A stretch of DNA of 64,000 bases from positions 36,367,691 through 36,431,690 of the forward strand of contig NC_063174.1 in the NCBI RefSeq assembly GCF_023159225.1, in the 5' to 3' direction. The number at the start of each line of letters is the position of its first letter. Within the stretch, counting starts at the first letter, position 1. Positions 42,989-54,639 of this stretch are shown here, piece after piece. The stretch is from Perognathus longimembris pacificus. Taxonomy: Eukaryota > Chordata > Mammalia > Rodentia > Heteromyidae. The notes under the pieces were generated by a model. That model was not told the DNA's origin, searched no databases, and saw only the letters and a list, made by a program, of their open reading frames with translations. The translations under genes were made by a program, and so were the position numbers.

Positions 42989-43859
42989 TACTATGAAATT
43001 ATGCCCTTTTTCTTTTGTTATTCTTCCCTATGGTCTTACCCTTGACGTAGCTTCTTAACTCTGCCATTATAGTGAAGAAAGAGTCTATAGCCAGTCATTG
43101 AGCAAATAAGCATGGTGGTGTCCAATTTAAATCTCTTTATAAACAAAGAAATTTGAATTTCAGATAATTTCCACATGCCATAAAATATTTGTCTTTTTTC
43201 AGTGATTTTTAAAATGCAAAACCTATTCTTAGTTCATAGGCCTTATAAAAACAGAACATATTACCTCATCTAGCACATAAGCCAAATGGACACTAGCTGA
43301 TTGTCATTGTAAGGTCTTGGTCTTAGGATTTTTAGAGCTGATCAGACCCCTCCAAAATAACAACATAAGATGTTCTGTCCCATAAGATAAGAGGATTATC
43401 CTTTTCCTCCTTTTTCATATTCAGAGGGATCAAAGGGATATCCTACAAGAACCTAGAAGAGCCAAAATTCTCACCTTAAGCTTCCCCAAACCTGAGAAAC
43501 TAGTGTAGATTTCAGACAGCCCAGGTGATGAGTGAGCCTTGTTTGTTCCACGAGGACCCCTCTCATACACATTTGTATCCCAGTCATACTTATTCATGCA
43601 AAGGCTAAGTCCATTAATGTCCTAGCTAGAAAGAAAACTATAAAATTACACATATATGCACATTTGAGTGTATTCTGCAGTTCAAAGTGTAGTCAGCAAA
43701 AAGAAAGCATACACACTATTGCACTGGGAGGAAATCGGAGTCTTTGAAATCAAATACCCTGCCATTGGCATATCCAGGCTTGAAACCCGGCTACAGCTTT
43801 TAGCTTCTACCACATGTTTACATTGGAAATCTCTCTTTGCACGTATAGAGTTTGTTCTC
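42989..43859. other. Unassigned unique sequence
   Basis: No repeat recognised. Small open frames at 43532-43865 have no domain. Confidence 0.45.
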
Positions 43860-44430
43860 TTATGAAATCATGTCTCTGGGGAAGGATAATTTAAAGCCAT
43901 TTCCGTTTGTTATGTCTGAGCTGAACTAGACTATTAGGGCTTGTTAACGCGGGATAAACTTGAGCTCAGTAACTGCCTTCATCTGCAGATTATAGAATCT
44001 GTCCAACAAATTGCATTCTGATGTTTTCAGAATGATGGCTAAGCAAGCAAGGGCCCTTTAATTTATATTCTATCACTATGCTTGCCTTAGGAATCACAGT
44101 TTTGACTTTCATGCTTCCTTGGTATAGGAGAGATGATAGAACTCGTGAATGGGCCAAATCCAACAGCAATGAGACACTAAACTAAATCTGCAGGCCTTTA
44201 AAGCAGAGCAAGCAAAGGCTGGCAGCAGAAATTTGCTGGCGAAGCATCTTTCCTTAGAATGTTTCCCTTCCCCCAGTCTTAGCATAAATCAGAGTCAGGC
44301 CCACTGAAATATTGTGTGTGGTCTACAATTAGAAATTTTATTTGAAAATTATATTGTGGCAGCCCTGAGATAGAGGGATAGACTGCAACAAGTTTCTCTA
44401 GCTAGTATTAAGTAAATAGAGCTATGTGAA
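43860..44430. promoter_or_regulatory. Candidate conserved noncoding element
   Basis: About 570 bases without dispersed or simple repeats. Retained CpGs in AT-rich context (tttccgtttg, gttaacgcggga, aactcgtgaa, ggcgaagc) and numerous homeodomain-type cores (ggataattta, ctttaatttata, ctacaattagaa, tattaagtaaat). The palindrome gttaac lies at about 43943. Enhancer function is inferred. Confidence 0.35.
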
Positions 44431-45149
44431 GATGGATGGTTTCCCTGATTTAGTGAAGGGGAGGAGGGGATGGTTACCCCAGTATGTCTGACTCCCTTCA
44501 CCACCATTCATCAAACCCACTGAACACACCTACTGTCATACTTACATGTAGAGGTTTGGATCATCATTCTGTTTTAGACAAAGTAGGAATTGCATCTGTT
44601 TGACTTATTTTATAAAAGTCTGGTGGAGTGCATCATCAGTACAACCATAAGGATAGTGTCACCAGGCAATAGTAATGTGACCTTCCAATATGGCAGCCCC
44701 TGACTCTACAACTCTGGAAAAGGAATCCTTTATTCATGGATCCAACCTTATCACCAACAAACTTATTGAAAGTACAGTCCTGAGCACTGAGTCTGGTGAC
44801 AGAGATGATGGACAAGGGAGGTATAGAGAGAGATAAGACATAGACCCTAACCAAAAGGTACAATGTGGAAAAACCACGCCGATCCCCACCAGACTCAAAG
44901 TCAAAAATGAAGGAAAAGCATAGGAAAATGACCTCTGGTGTGAAAAATGAGGTTTTAACTGGCAGTAGAAAAGAATCTTCTAAATCAGAGGAGCAACAAT
45001 GAATAAGAGGTCCAAGTAGAAATTGTAGGAGCTGTTGAGGGAGTTGGGAATAACTCCTCTTCTTTCTTCCTCTGCTTTTCCCTGATTCAATAATTACCTC
45101 CTTTATTTAACAATTGCTTCTGATAAACAAAACAAAAATTAAAAACACT
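44431..45149. other. Unassigned, weak ancient repeat trace
   Basis: cagtcctgagcactgagtct near 44775-44794 resembles a MIR/L2-era motif. No gene recognised. Confidence 0.4.
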
Positions 45150-45560
45150 CTGCCCCTAACCACACAAAGTTTACAGTCTAGAGGAGAGACATCCATGAAT
45201 CAGAATGTTATCCCTGACTTTTCCCTCAAAGCAGAGGGGTACAACTTTACAGGACTTCGCAGGACTTTGCTGAAGAGAGTTCACATAGTCCAGCTACTGG
45301 GAGAGTAGCAGAGTAGGCATTGGTGAGAACATTCCATGGAGGGAAAAGCACTAGCCTGTTTCAAGCAAAGGGTGGGTAATGAGATTTGCTTGTTGGAAAG
45401 ATCATTCTGGCTGCACTATAGAGAATGGATGGAGGGATTGTGAGAGAATCCTGGTAAGAGACAAATGCAACTGTCCTGGACAGTTAGGGTATACTAGCTA
45501 TTTGCAATGGGGTGGTGAGGGTTGCACACATGGAAACCCCTCTGCTAATTTTCCCATCCT
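45150..45560 (+). mobile_element. Ancient dispersed repeat copy (unnamed here)
   Basis: aagtttacagtctagaggag, then gagatttgcttgttggaaag, atcattctggctgcactata, gagaatggatggagggattg. This succession recurs widely in mammalian genomes and also appears at 58.4-60.7 kb in this window. I recognise the repeat but cannot name the family with confidence. Confidence 0.55.
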
Positions 45561-46594
45561 AGGTGGGCTCCAAGATAGTTGGATTGTAGAACACTCAGTC
45601 CCAAAGAAATTTCCAGGTTCCTAAGCTGAGGTCACCATGGAACTTAATTGACAGTGGTACTTTCGTGAGACATAATGTTCAATACACCCTTGAAATTACA
45701 GGATCCCCTTTTGCTTTAAAAAAAAAAAAAGTTCAGAAGTTTCAGTTATTGGCAACCTACTTAGCTCCACACAAGAAAATAAAGCATTCATAGTCATAGT
45801 GATTCACCAAGCACGGAAGACCTCTTTATATTTAGATGAGAGACTTTTAAGAGCCAGCTTAGTTAGCTTCCTTGGTGTTTGTCCCTGGTTAGGTTGTTTT
45901 CCAGTCTTGGGGTATAGTTGTGGCAGTTGTAGCAGAGGAGTGAACATCTTCAAAGAGCAGAAATCAAGGCTAAGATGCTGCCATGTCCTGTAGGCACATT
46001 TTTCTCTTTCGTCTCCTATAACCAAGTCTCCCAGTGAAGGCTTGTGACACTGGGTAGTATGAGAGTGAGGATGAGGGTTGGAGAAGGTAGGTCTCCTAGC
46101 CACTGTGGGATCCAGGGCAGAGTGAATGAAGATGTAGAGGCGGAGGTAGAGGTAGGTTACAGCCACACAGTGAGGTATGGCAGAGAGGCCTGGGTCACGG
46201 CTGTCAGATTGTTGCAACGGAGGAAGGGAGCCCCGAAATACTGCCTTGCACTTCACAGAAATGTTTCCTGAAAGGTTGCAACTTTGGGGAATAGGTAAGG
46301 AAGCCCTTCCCCTGTGTCCACAGAGATAAGCTTCTGTTTAAATTTCTGAGCAGCTCAGACCACCCGGAATAACTGTGTGGGGGACCCCCAAACCTTCTAA
46401 GGGACTTAAGTCACATGGACACCACTTGAACCTCCAGTGATGTTTACTTTCTGTTGTTTTCAGAATCACAATGAATTGGGTTTTGTGTTTGGTTTTTTTT
46501 TAAGTGGTGCTTGATTGCTCTATTTGGTTGTGTACTTTTAACTCATCACATGTTTTCTGGACATTTTGATTCAACCTCTCCCATTCCTGACATT
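45561..46594. other. Unassigned noncoding stretch
   Basis: GGT/GAGG-rich unique sequence at 46040-46220. A minus-strand frame of 150 codons (45804-46256) lacks domains, and its composition follows the purine-rich DNA. Poly-A at 45718-45730. Confidence 0.45.
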
Positions 46595-46622
46595 AAAAAA
46601 ACAAACAAACAAACAAAAAACA
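46595..46622 (+). repeat. (CAAA)n simple repeat
   Basis: Four caaa units in A-rich context directly before a SINE. It could be the tail of an older insertion or part of the target site. Confidence 0.85.
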
Positions 46623-46629
46623 CCACTTT

Positions 46630-46830
46630 CTGAAGCCAGGCACCAGTGGCTCACAACTATAATTTTAGCTACTCAGAAGGCTGAGGTCTGAGGATTGTGG
46701 TTTGAGCCTCTTATTTCCAATTATCTACCAAAAAAGCCAAAAGTGGAGCTGTGGCTCAAGTGGTAGAGTGCTAACTTTGAGCGACAGTACGCAGGCCCTG
46801 CATTCTAGCCCCAGCCCATACACAAGAGAA
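46630..46830 (+). mobile_element. B1-Geo composite SINE
   Basis: gccaggcaccagtggctcac, agctactcagaaggctgagg, then a shortened linker (cctcttatttccaattatct) and Geo half (gtggagctgtggctcaagtg, gtagagtgctaactttgagc, gacagtacgcaggccctgca). Confidence 0.9.
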
Positions 46831-47118
46831 ACTCTTTCTGAGGTCAACTGGGCCATGGTTATCTTTCTGGTTTCCCCAGAACCAAACAGACATGGTGATT
46901 TGAGATTTTTTTTTATCCCAATGAGAATAGACATATTATTATTGTTGTTTTCTAATTTTAAAAATTGGAAGTATAAAGAAAAGGCCAATTTGTTGTGCTG
47001 CTGAAAGAATCACATTTTGCTGGCCAGGTAATGCTCACAAAGTATGTATTATATTCATGTATGCCACTGTTAGAAAACAAGGTCCTACTGTACTTGCTGA
47101 CTTGCCGGTTGTCTTTTT

Positions 47119-47350
47119 GTGTGTGTGTGTGTGTCATGAGCCTTGAACTCAGGAGCTGGACACTGTCCCTGAGCTTTTTTGCTCAAAGCTACTGCTCTAC
47201 CACTTTGGGCCACAGCTCCATTTCTATTTTTCTAGTTAATTGGAGGTAAGAGACTCATGGACTTTCCTGCTCAGTCTGGCTTTGAACTGCAATCCTCAGA
47301 TCTCAGCCTCCTGAGTAGTTAGGATAACAGGTGTGCGCCACCAACAGCCA
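47119..47350 (-). mobile_element. B1-Geo composite SINE with a GT run at its tail
   Basis: A (GT)n run (47119-47134) marks the tail. Geo half: gccttgaactcaggagctgg, cactgtccctgagctttttt, ctctaccactttgggccaca. B1 half: cagatctcagcctcctgagt, agttaggataacaggtgtgc. Confidence 0.9.
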
Positions 47351-47649
47351 GCTTGGTTGTTATCATTTTTATTATACTTTCATTATTTTTCAACAGTCTT
47401 TTGTGGACACCTCTTTTCCATAAGGAATGATACCAGTAATTATAGTAGTAAAATAGCAATGTCATAATCCATTTATACAGCTCCCAACTGTTGATCATTC
47501 AAGTTTTTTAAATTTTTATTATCATTAACATATCATAATGAACATCCTTTTGCATTCAGATGTGTAAACTTATGTAGTTATCTCCTTAGGATATACTCCC
47601 GAAGTGACTTTGATAGATCCTATGCATATTTCTTTTATTCCTTTTCCTT
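47351..47649. other. Unassigned, possibly old L1 traces
   Basis: atcataatgaacatcctttt and ttgcattcagatgtgtaaac suggest an old L1 ORF2 3' region in minus orientation. Too decayed for a firm call. Confidence 0.35.
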
Positions 47650-47903
47650 TTTTTTTTTTATTTTGCCAGTCCTGGGGCTTGAATTCAGGGCCTGGACACT
47701 GTCCCTAAGGTTTTTTTGCTCAAGGCGAACACTCTACCACTTGAACCATAACTCTACTTCTGTTTGGGTTTTTTTTTGGCTATTAATTGGAAATAACAGT
47801 TTCATAGACTTTCCTGCCCAGGTTGACTTTGAACAGTGATTCTCATATGTCAGCCTCTTGAGTAGCCAGGATTATAGGCCTGAGTCACCAGCCCCTGGCT
47901 GCA
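47650..47903 (-). mobile_element. B1-Geo composite SINE
   Basis: Poly-T (47650-47660), Geo half (ccagtcctggggcttgaatt, cactgtccctaaggtttttt, ctctaccacttgaaccataa), linker, B1 half (gtcagcctcttgagtagcca, ggattataggcctgagtcac). Confidence 0.9.
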
Positions 47904-48103
47904 TATTTCAGTTTTTATGTATCTTGCCAAACTGCCTGTCAAGAATATATAAGCTTACATGACCATTAGTAGTGTTTGTGAATGCTCCGTTCCCTGCAAC
48001 AGTGCCCAATTTCCCCCCTGATCTTTGTGAATCTTTTAAGTGAAGATTGTGCTTGTTATTTGTGTTTCCTTTACTGGGATTACTGGAGAGAATGCACATC
48101 TTT

Positions 48104-48342
48104 AAAAATACTCATTGCCGGGGCTGGGGATATGGCCTAGTGGCAAGAGTGCCTGCCTCATATACATGAGGCCCTGGGTTCGATTCCCCAGCACCACATA
48201 TACAGAAAATGACCAGAAGTGGCACTGTGGCTCAAGTGGCAGAGTGGTAGCCTTGAGCAAAAAGAAGCTAGGGACAGTGCTCAGGCCCTGAGTCCAAGCC
48301 CCAGGACTGGCAAAAAAAAAAAAAAAAAAATACTCATTGCCC
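48104..48342. repeat. Target-site duplication of an IDL-Geo SINE
   Basis: aaaaatactcattgcc at 48104-48119 recurs as aaatactcattgcc right after the A tail, ending at 48342. Confidence 0.93.
48120..48328 (+). mobile_element. IDL-Geo SINE, full length
   Basis: The cleanest copy in the window. ID-like half with pol III A-box (tggcctagtggc, about 48132) and perfect B-box (ggttcgattcc, 48178-48188), cagcaccacatatacagaaa, then the Geo half (cactgtggctcaagtggcag, gccttgagcaaaaagaagct, gtgctcaggccctgagtcca), and an A tail of about 17 bases. CpG in the B-box and tight target duplications mark a recent insertion by L1 machinery. Confidence 0.98.
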
Positions 48343-48589
48343 ATTTGTAATTCTCCTATTGTGACTTATTTGTGATTGCAAATTCTGAGAGGGTTGTGGT
48401 CTGATTGGCCTACGGGATGCAAGATTTGGACTGGAATTTATTCTCTGTGATAGGCAAGAAGCACCTGATGAAGAACATATTCAAAATCATTAGAAAGGTC
48501 ATTTTCAGAATGTCTTGTTTTATGATGAACTGTTCCATGGAATTACTGTCCTTATATGAGAAGAGATCTGCATTGCTCACTGGAGATAT

Positions 48590-49640
48590 ACCAGTCTTAG
48601 AGAAGGTAGACCTGGGCTGGGCTTCGCAACTGCGGGGGTGCCCACTGAAGGCAGCCCACCTGCTTGAAGCTGCCCCAGGCCAGCCTCTCTGGGTTTTATG
48701 ATGCATCTTGAAATGCAGTTTTACTGCATCTTCCCTCTCCCTCCCAAAAACCCATGGGGGAGGGAGAGTCGAGGAAAGGAAAACAGAACCCAAGAGGAAC
48801 AAGAGGACTTGTCTGAGGTGGGGGGGGGGGGGGGGAGGGAATTGGCCATTTCATAAGGCAGCCGGAGAGGAAAGTACAAAAGACATAAAGCACACCTCAC
48901 TTTAATCCCTTCCATCCGCCCAGAGCCCCCAGAAAGCTCATAAAGTCTCCCTTTCTGGGTGATTGGATTCCTTTAGCTCAGGGCAAGCAGGCAGATCTGT
49001 TGTTTGAGGAGAGAACTCAGCAAACTACGAGAATGGCAATCCCTGGCGGGGCCGGGGGTGGGGGGAAATACAGAAAATGAGGTCTCCTCTCTCCTTGGCT
49101 TCAAGGTACTGATCAGTAAATACAAACATCTGCTGCCCCAAAACACAGGCAGAGAGGGGGGCCAGGCAGCCAGGCCAGTCATCTGCAGTTAGAGAGCCAG
49201 GCAACTCCTCATGGTATTTGCCACCCTCGGAAGCCATGCAGAGTTGCGAGGTTTTCACCTCTTCAGCTCCTCTTTGGCTCACTCAAAGGAATCGTTCTGA
49301 ATGCTGTTGGCAAAAATGTGGGTGGTGGGTGGTATGTTTTCTCTCCCTAAAAAGGGTGGTTGTTCTCTGCCAGTATTTAGAAGCTGGAATTGTCTGTTCT
49401 TTTTTGTTTGAAATAAAGACTTTAGAGACCAGTACTTTCAAGCACTGGGGGGGAAAAGGAGAAAGGGGGGGATTGCCTCCAATTTTGCCTTTGGTCTGGG
49501 GCCTTCTTTCTTGTTTGCTTCTGACCTTTCCCACTGTTGGCTGGGCGCAAGGAACTGGCCGCGTGGGCTGGGCGCCCCGGTCTCTTGACAACAATGAGAC
49601 CAATTTTTATTAGGCAGTAGAAGAAGAATCTCCTGAAAAA
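48590..49640. promoter_or_regulatory. Candidate conserved noncoding block, GC-richer
   Basis: About 1 kb without dispersed repeats and of higher GC than its surroundings. It has many G runs (48815-48839, 49050-49065, 49447-49472) and retained CpGs (cttcgcaactgcgggggtg, cctggcggggccgggg, ccctcggaag, gttgcgaggt, aatcgttctg, ctggccgcgtgggctgggcg). Near its right edge lies a homeodomain-like tttttattagg (about 49603-49613). It is not a classical CpG island. It may be a proximal or distal control element; a promoter is possible but no TATA, initiator or exon can be shown. Confidence 0.35.
48820..48836 (+). repeat. G17 homopolymer
   Basis: Seventeen G residues followed by aggga; quadruplex-prone and probably length-variable. 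Confidence 0.95.
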
Positions 49641-49964
49641 GTGTCTGGTCTTACTTGCTTTTGAAAAGCTCCTGGTGAGGCAAGGAGAATGTACCCTTGC
49701 TTGTTTTCTGTCTGTGGCCCAGCCCCCTTCCAGACCTTCTCTTCCTCCTCTCTCTGTCCCCCAACACTTGGTGTTGTACAGTTCTGTCTCCCACCATGAG
49801 AGCCCTCCGTGTCTTTCTTACTTCCCCGGGAAGCCCTTTTCCTTAAGCTCCTTGCATGGCACCCAGCATCGCTGTTATTTGTCTCTCTTTCCTAGGCCAA
49901 TAGTCCTGGAAAGGGACCTTAGGTGTCCAGCACAGAGCAGAGCAGAAGCAGTAATAGTGCTAAC
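49641..49964. other. Unassigned sequence
   Basis: CT-rich unique sequence. No gene or repeat recognised. Confidence 0.45.
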
Positions 49965-50205
49965 TCTTCTAAGGTGTTTGTGCCACATACTGGGCCCTGC
50001 CCTTTATACTGCTCATATGTACTGTTTCTTATCCACCCAATTACTGTACACTACAACCACCACCCATGATAGGTGGCATTGTCTCCATTGTATGGATAGA
50101 ACTGAGGCTTAGAAGTTAGAAATTGAGGTCACATTGCCAACAGAGTGGCAATGGACAAAGTAAGAATGTGAGTCTTATTCATCTCCTTTCTATTCCAGGA
50201 CTTAC
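49965..50205. mobile_element. MIR remnant
   Basis: Contains 'ctaactcttctaaggtgttt', gtgccacatactgggccctg, then ggtggcattgtctccattgt, atggatagaactgaggctta and gaaattgaggtcacattgcc. A fairly complete MIR body. Confidence 0.8.
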
Positions 50206-50789
50206 TAGATGCCCCAGAAAGACTTGCTGAATGAATGAATCCATGAAATGGTTTTTTGCGCCTGGAGAGGCTGAGGTGACTGCTAGGAATTTCAAGAGCC
50301 ATAACTTTTATACTTGGTCTGTTAACTTTGTTCCCATAGCTGAGTGCTCTATTTTTCACTGCTCCAAATCATCCCTTCCTTAGCTCTGATGGGGTGCTGG
50401 AAGAAAAGAGGTGGTTTCTCAGTCCCTATCTTGGACCTTTTCTTGATCTGTTCCTTATTCCCTTGAAGTTCTTATAGCTACTCCCAAACAAAGTGGACTA
50501 AACTAAATGATGTGGCTGCCTTTGTACATCTAAAATGGTTGGCTACCAGCTGTGTCACATGGTTCCAGCTAATTCAGAGCCCACAAGAGGATGCCTACAA
50601 ACTTCCTTCATAGAATTATGAAAATTAAGCACATAGACTACATGTAGAGGACTTGTAGCAAAGGACACAAAGTGAAATGTTTGCTCCAATAATTTTTATT
50701 AATCCTTGACTGAAGTACCAAATGGGAATAAGCCAAGAGAAATGTATTAATACCAATCATCATTACAGCTTATAATTCTGCCCCTATAT
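50206..50789. other. Unassigned sequence
   Basis: No repeat or gene recognised. Confidence 0.45.
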
Positions 50790-50970
50790 TTCAAGCTCCA
50801 TTTTGAGTATTTTTAATATATTAACTCATTTATATTAGCTTATTTTCATAGCAACCTGATGATGTAAGTATTATCATTAGCTGTATTTTATAGGAAAGGA
50901 AGTGGAGACATAGAGAGGTTAGGTCAGAAACATTGAGGCCAAGTTTTTCATTCCACAGCCTACATTCTTT
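50790..50970. mobile_element. MIR remnant
   Basis: atattaactcatttatatta, tcatagcaacctgatgatgt, aagtattatcattagctgta, ttttataggaaaggaagtgg, agacatagagaggttaggtc. Good MIR order. Confidence 0.8.
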
Positions 50971-51654
50971 CATAATCACAGTCCTCTGTCAAAAGCATCA
51001 TGGAGATGCAGCATACTTTGTTCCTTCTCATCCTTGGCTATAGTTGTTTGCAGGAGATGAGTGTATCTGTGAAGGCAGATGCCTCTAGTGTTTTGCACTG
51101 CCCCAGGCTGTGACTGGATGAGGGAGGGCAGCCAAACATTTGTATTTCTGGTAAACTCAAATCTAGGCAGAACCTTTTTGCACCAAACTCAGCTTCTCTC
51201 ATACTAGTATTTCCCAGTACCTGCATTATGAGAGCTGAGGCTATTCTATGAGGGAAGATTTGGGGGGGGGGCGGTTATAAAACAGATTTTCACATTCAAC
51301 AAGCTTTTGTTACCCTTAAGAATGCCAACCATGTCCCCCTGTTTTATTGAGACCAAAACAAATAGTATGGATCAAAACAATTTAAGTCTCATAGTTTCAG
51401 AAATTGACACTGTGTACAGAATTACCCTACATACTTCAACAGTCAGTAAAAATGCATACACTGTGCAGTATGGATTTCCATAGAAAAAATATGAATATAT
51501 AGACTTTTACACATAAACTGTATGTGAATCTGTGTTACTAATCTGTTTTAATGTTTTTGCTTATTTGTGTGTTCTGAATTATATCTAGTATAGGTATAAT
51601 TTCTTTATGCATACAGCCTCTGGATCAGGTTGGTCTCTTCATCCCAGAGCCTTC
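50971..51654. other. Unassigned sequence
   Basis: A G10 run at 51262-51271. Otherwise unrecognised AT-rich DNA. Confidence 0.45.
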
Positions 51655-51659
51655 TTAGT

Positions 51660-51706
51660 CCTCCTCTTCCTCCTCCTCCTCCCCCACCCTCCCTCTCTCT
51701 CTCTTA
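51660..51706 (+). repeat. Polypyrimidine (TCC/CT)n tract
   Basis: Pure pyrimidine run: tcctcttcctcctcctcctc followed by ccctctctctctct. Confidence 0.92.
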
Positions 51707-51841
51707 GTCAAAAATTGTGATTAACACAGATTTGTAGTTCAAGCAGCAAAGGCCTGGGGCTGATGTTATCCCTGAAAGTAAAATGTGATGCTCAAACGCA
51801 AGTTCCTCCTACCCAGAGAGCTAGAAATTGAGACTGGCAGC

Positions 51842-51842
51842 A

Positions 51843-51922
<80 letters not shown>

Positions 51923-51990
51923 GACAGAGAGAGAGAGACAGAGAGAGAGACAGAGAGACAGCCACAGAAAGAGAGAGACTGAGAGAGAGG
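51842..51990 (+). repeat. Compound (GT)n(GA)n microsatellite
   Basis: About 11 GT units (51842-51864) switch directly to about 25 pure GA units, then to GACA-interrupted GA repeats up to about 51990. All long frames through it (Arg-Glu or Ser-Leu repeats) are artefacts of the repeat. Confidence 0.97.
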
Positions 51991-52729
51991 TATGAAGGTA
52001 GAGATAACAATTTGATAAGGTGCAAAGCCTACCCTTAACCATGGTGCCTCAGAGCACCCATGTGTAAGATGCAAATCCTGTCGACAGCTCTACTTCACAG
52101 AGACCCTGAGAGAAGGTAAAACCAGTAACAAGTTCTGGACATCAGCTTGTACGTGGGTAAAGCACTGTCCTGTTGGACTGCATGTGTGCTTTTCCACACA
52201 TACCCACACTGAGAGCAAGGCTTCATTCAATATGCTGCCCTCTCTAGCTTTCACCATGTGTGGCAAGGCATTGCCTACTGAGGAATCAGCTTTGCTCGGC
52301 TGCCATCTTTCCCCCCATGTTCATCCTTACTTGTCCTTCTTCCTGCTCTCCGGATTGTCCTGGTTTGCTTGTCCCCTGGCCAACCCTCTCAATCCCTCTC
52401 TCTGCTCCCACTGACTCCTCCCTCTCTTGACTCAAGACACCCAGGAAACAGAGCATGATGCAACACTGGCGAGTGTGGGGCACTTCATGAGGAGGACCAG
52501 TTACAAGCCTGAGTAGCCAGGGTGAACAGCAGGACATTGAGAAAGAAGATTTGCTGCCAGGGGAATGGAAGTCTAATCCTGTTACAGGGCAGGATGGAGG
52601 CTCCTGGGGTCTGCAAGCCTCCTTCCCGCTGTGCCTGGAGGGATATCATTGGAGGACTGCTGGGCTGTGGAGGGCTCTGCTTGCCAGCAGCCTCCCTTCC
52701 CCCACAGCCCCTAAGATTCTCTTTTCTTT
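51991..52729. other. Unassigned sequence
   Basis: No repeat recognised. Several short frames on both strands overlap at 52286-52742 and have no domain. Confidence 0.45.
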
Positions 52730-52880
52730 TGCAATGACACACACTGCAGTGCCTCTGAGGTCATTTGTTTCCCACAGCCTCACAGGGCGCTGTGGCAACC
52801 AGGGGGACAATGATCTCTCACAGGAATGATGGGAGGCCTTGTTTTGCCTTAAATAAGCCCCTTCAAGGGAGCAGTAAGGT
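52730..52880. promoter_or_regulatory. Weak candidate regulatory block
   Basis: Repeat-free sequence with cctcacagggcgctgtggca followed by accaggggga (RFX/X-box-like gtggcaacc, with a partial CTCF-like core) and a CArG-like gccttaaataag near 52846-52857. Speculative. Confidence 0.2.
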
Positions 52881-52973
52881 CTGTTGTGTGTGTGGTTTGT
52901 TTTTTCAGAAAATCCTCTTGCCTGTAGTTCCAGTGTGAAATACTCAGGCAACTTCAATTGAGCACATAAAGAA

Positions 52974-52974
<1 letters not shown>

Positions 52975-53021
<47 letters not shown>
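52975..53021 (+). repeat. (GT)n microsatellite
   Basis: About 23 uninterrupted GT units. Confidence 0.97.
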
Positions 53022-53023
<2 letters not shown>

Positions 53024-53659
53024 AATTTTATTTTTATTGCTGCTTTGAGACCAGGATTGTGTTTTCCCTTCTGGCTGTTACCTTTTTCCCATTCATGCAT
53101 CCTGGACCCCCAGCATTCTTTGGACAGTTTTAGGCAAGAATTGGCAGGTGTTAGTGGCAGAGCCATGCTCATGTCTCCCTGTTGCCCTCCACTCCAGTGA
53201 GAGAGCTCAGCAGGAATTAGAAAAGTGCTTCTTTAATACGTCTTGTCTCATCTTGGGTCTGAAGAAAGTTCTGGACCTTGGCTATGCGGGGGCTGGGATT
53301 CACAATAAAGGGAAAGTGGAGTCCGAAGTAAGAGGAAGGAGGGCTTTGTGACCATCTTAGAACAGACCATGAGCTTTAGTACCAGAACCTCAATGGGAAT
53401 GTGTGGGGAAAAGAAAACCTCAAAGTAGAATAAAGAGAAGCAAGTTCTGTGCCTGATTTATCGGTGTGATGAGGAAAGATGTGAAGGAATGTCTATCTAC
53501 TGCTAATCATGCCACTAGGAAACAAAAAGAACTGTCCTATTTGTCACATGACTCTCCACCCAGTGTTTTAGGTCTTTTACACTGCGGAGCTCAATTTAAC
53601 CTTAGAGCTTTCAGGAGCAAGAATAAAGATGTTGCATTTGAAGGACCATGCTATATCAT
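53022..53659. other. Unassigned sequence
   Basis: No repeat or gene recognised. It leads into a MIR-like remnant. Confidence 0.45.
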
Positions 53660-53800
53660 ATAATCTAGATATTTCATGTGGAGAAACCGAGGTTAGAAAG
53701 ATTGAAGTTTTTCCCAAGACCGGATGATGAATTAATATCTAGGCCTGAGAATAAAACCCATATCATTTAGTTTCCAGATCATTAACTAAGCAGTGTGACC
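53660..53800. mobile_element. MIR-type remnant
   Basis: catgtggagaaaccgaggtt, agaaagattgaagtttttcc and aagaccggatgatgaattaa fit the MIR core and 3' half, as does the closing cagatcattaactaagcagt. Confidence 0.65.
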
Positions 53801-54639
53801 TATGAATTCTTTCTCCTTGCTCCCCAAACAAAACAACAGAAAAGATAATCAAAATACTCTCTCACCTGAGCAAAGCATGTCAGAAGTATGCATCTGTATA
53901 AATGGAATAAGGCTAATTCATATTTCAGACCGTCTTTTTTTTTTATAAATCAGAACTCTGTATACAATGTTTTATTACCTCTGACATATCAGACTCAAAG
54001 CTATTATCTCTCTGACTGGGACAGCAGAAGAATAAAATTGTTTCACTTTCCTCTTCATTTCCTGATTTTTTTGTCTTCGGTGACAATTAGAAGATGTTTT
54101 GTGAAATACATAGGAAGGAGGGTGTTCCAGATATTTCTGTTGATCACTCCATTGTAAACACAGAGCAATTCAAAGATGGCTTCCCTTTTGGTGGAATTAA
54201 AACGCTCATTATCAATCCTGACACCACAAGGGGAAAAAATACAAAAAGAAATAAAAGGTGATTGTCATTTTAATTGTTCACAAGTTCTAAAGTGGGAGTC
54301 CCAGTGTCCTAGAAATTTTGACAAATGAATTGACGTACTTATTTATTTCTCTGGACCATCTGTTAAATGCTTTTTCTCAGCTGAAGTACTGGTTATTCAT
54401 CAACTGCAAGTAACAAACACAGTCAATTCCAGCAGATAGCCCGTGTCTCTGACAGTTGTAGGACATTGGCCAGATCATCCTCACTCTGGCTGTCATGGAA
54501 GCATTCTTTGCTAAAGCCAGTCTGACTTGTGTTCTGTATCCATTGTAAGGGAAATGACAACCAAAATAACTTATTAAGTAAAACATTACCAATATGTGGC
54601 AGGTGGTGAATGGTTAAAGAAAGCCTCTATCTACAGTCA
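53801..54639. other. Unassigned sequence
   Basis: No repeat or gene recognised. The part right of about 54390 may belong to the conserved-looking block that follows. Confidence 0.4.

Noticed and set aside
45804..46256. 150-codon minus-strand frame
   Set aside because: Composition follows the purine-rich DNA, with no domain or conserved motif visible.
48120..48200. tRNA gene (good A-box and B-box)
   Set aside because: The boxes belong to the ID-like half of an IDL-Geo SINE with tail and target duplication; the cloverleaf is not maintained.
51766..52074. Frames rich in Arg-Glu or Ser-Leu repeats
   Set aside because: They are read through the compound (GT)n(GA)n microsatellite.
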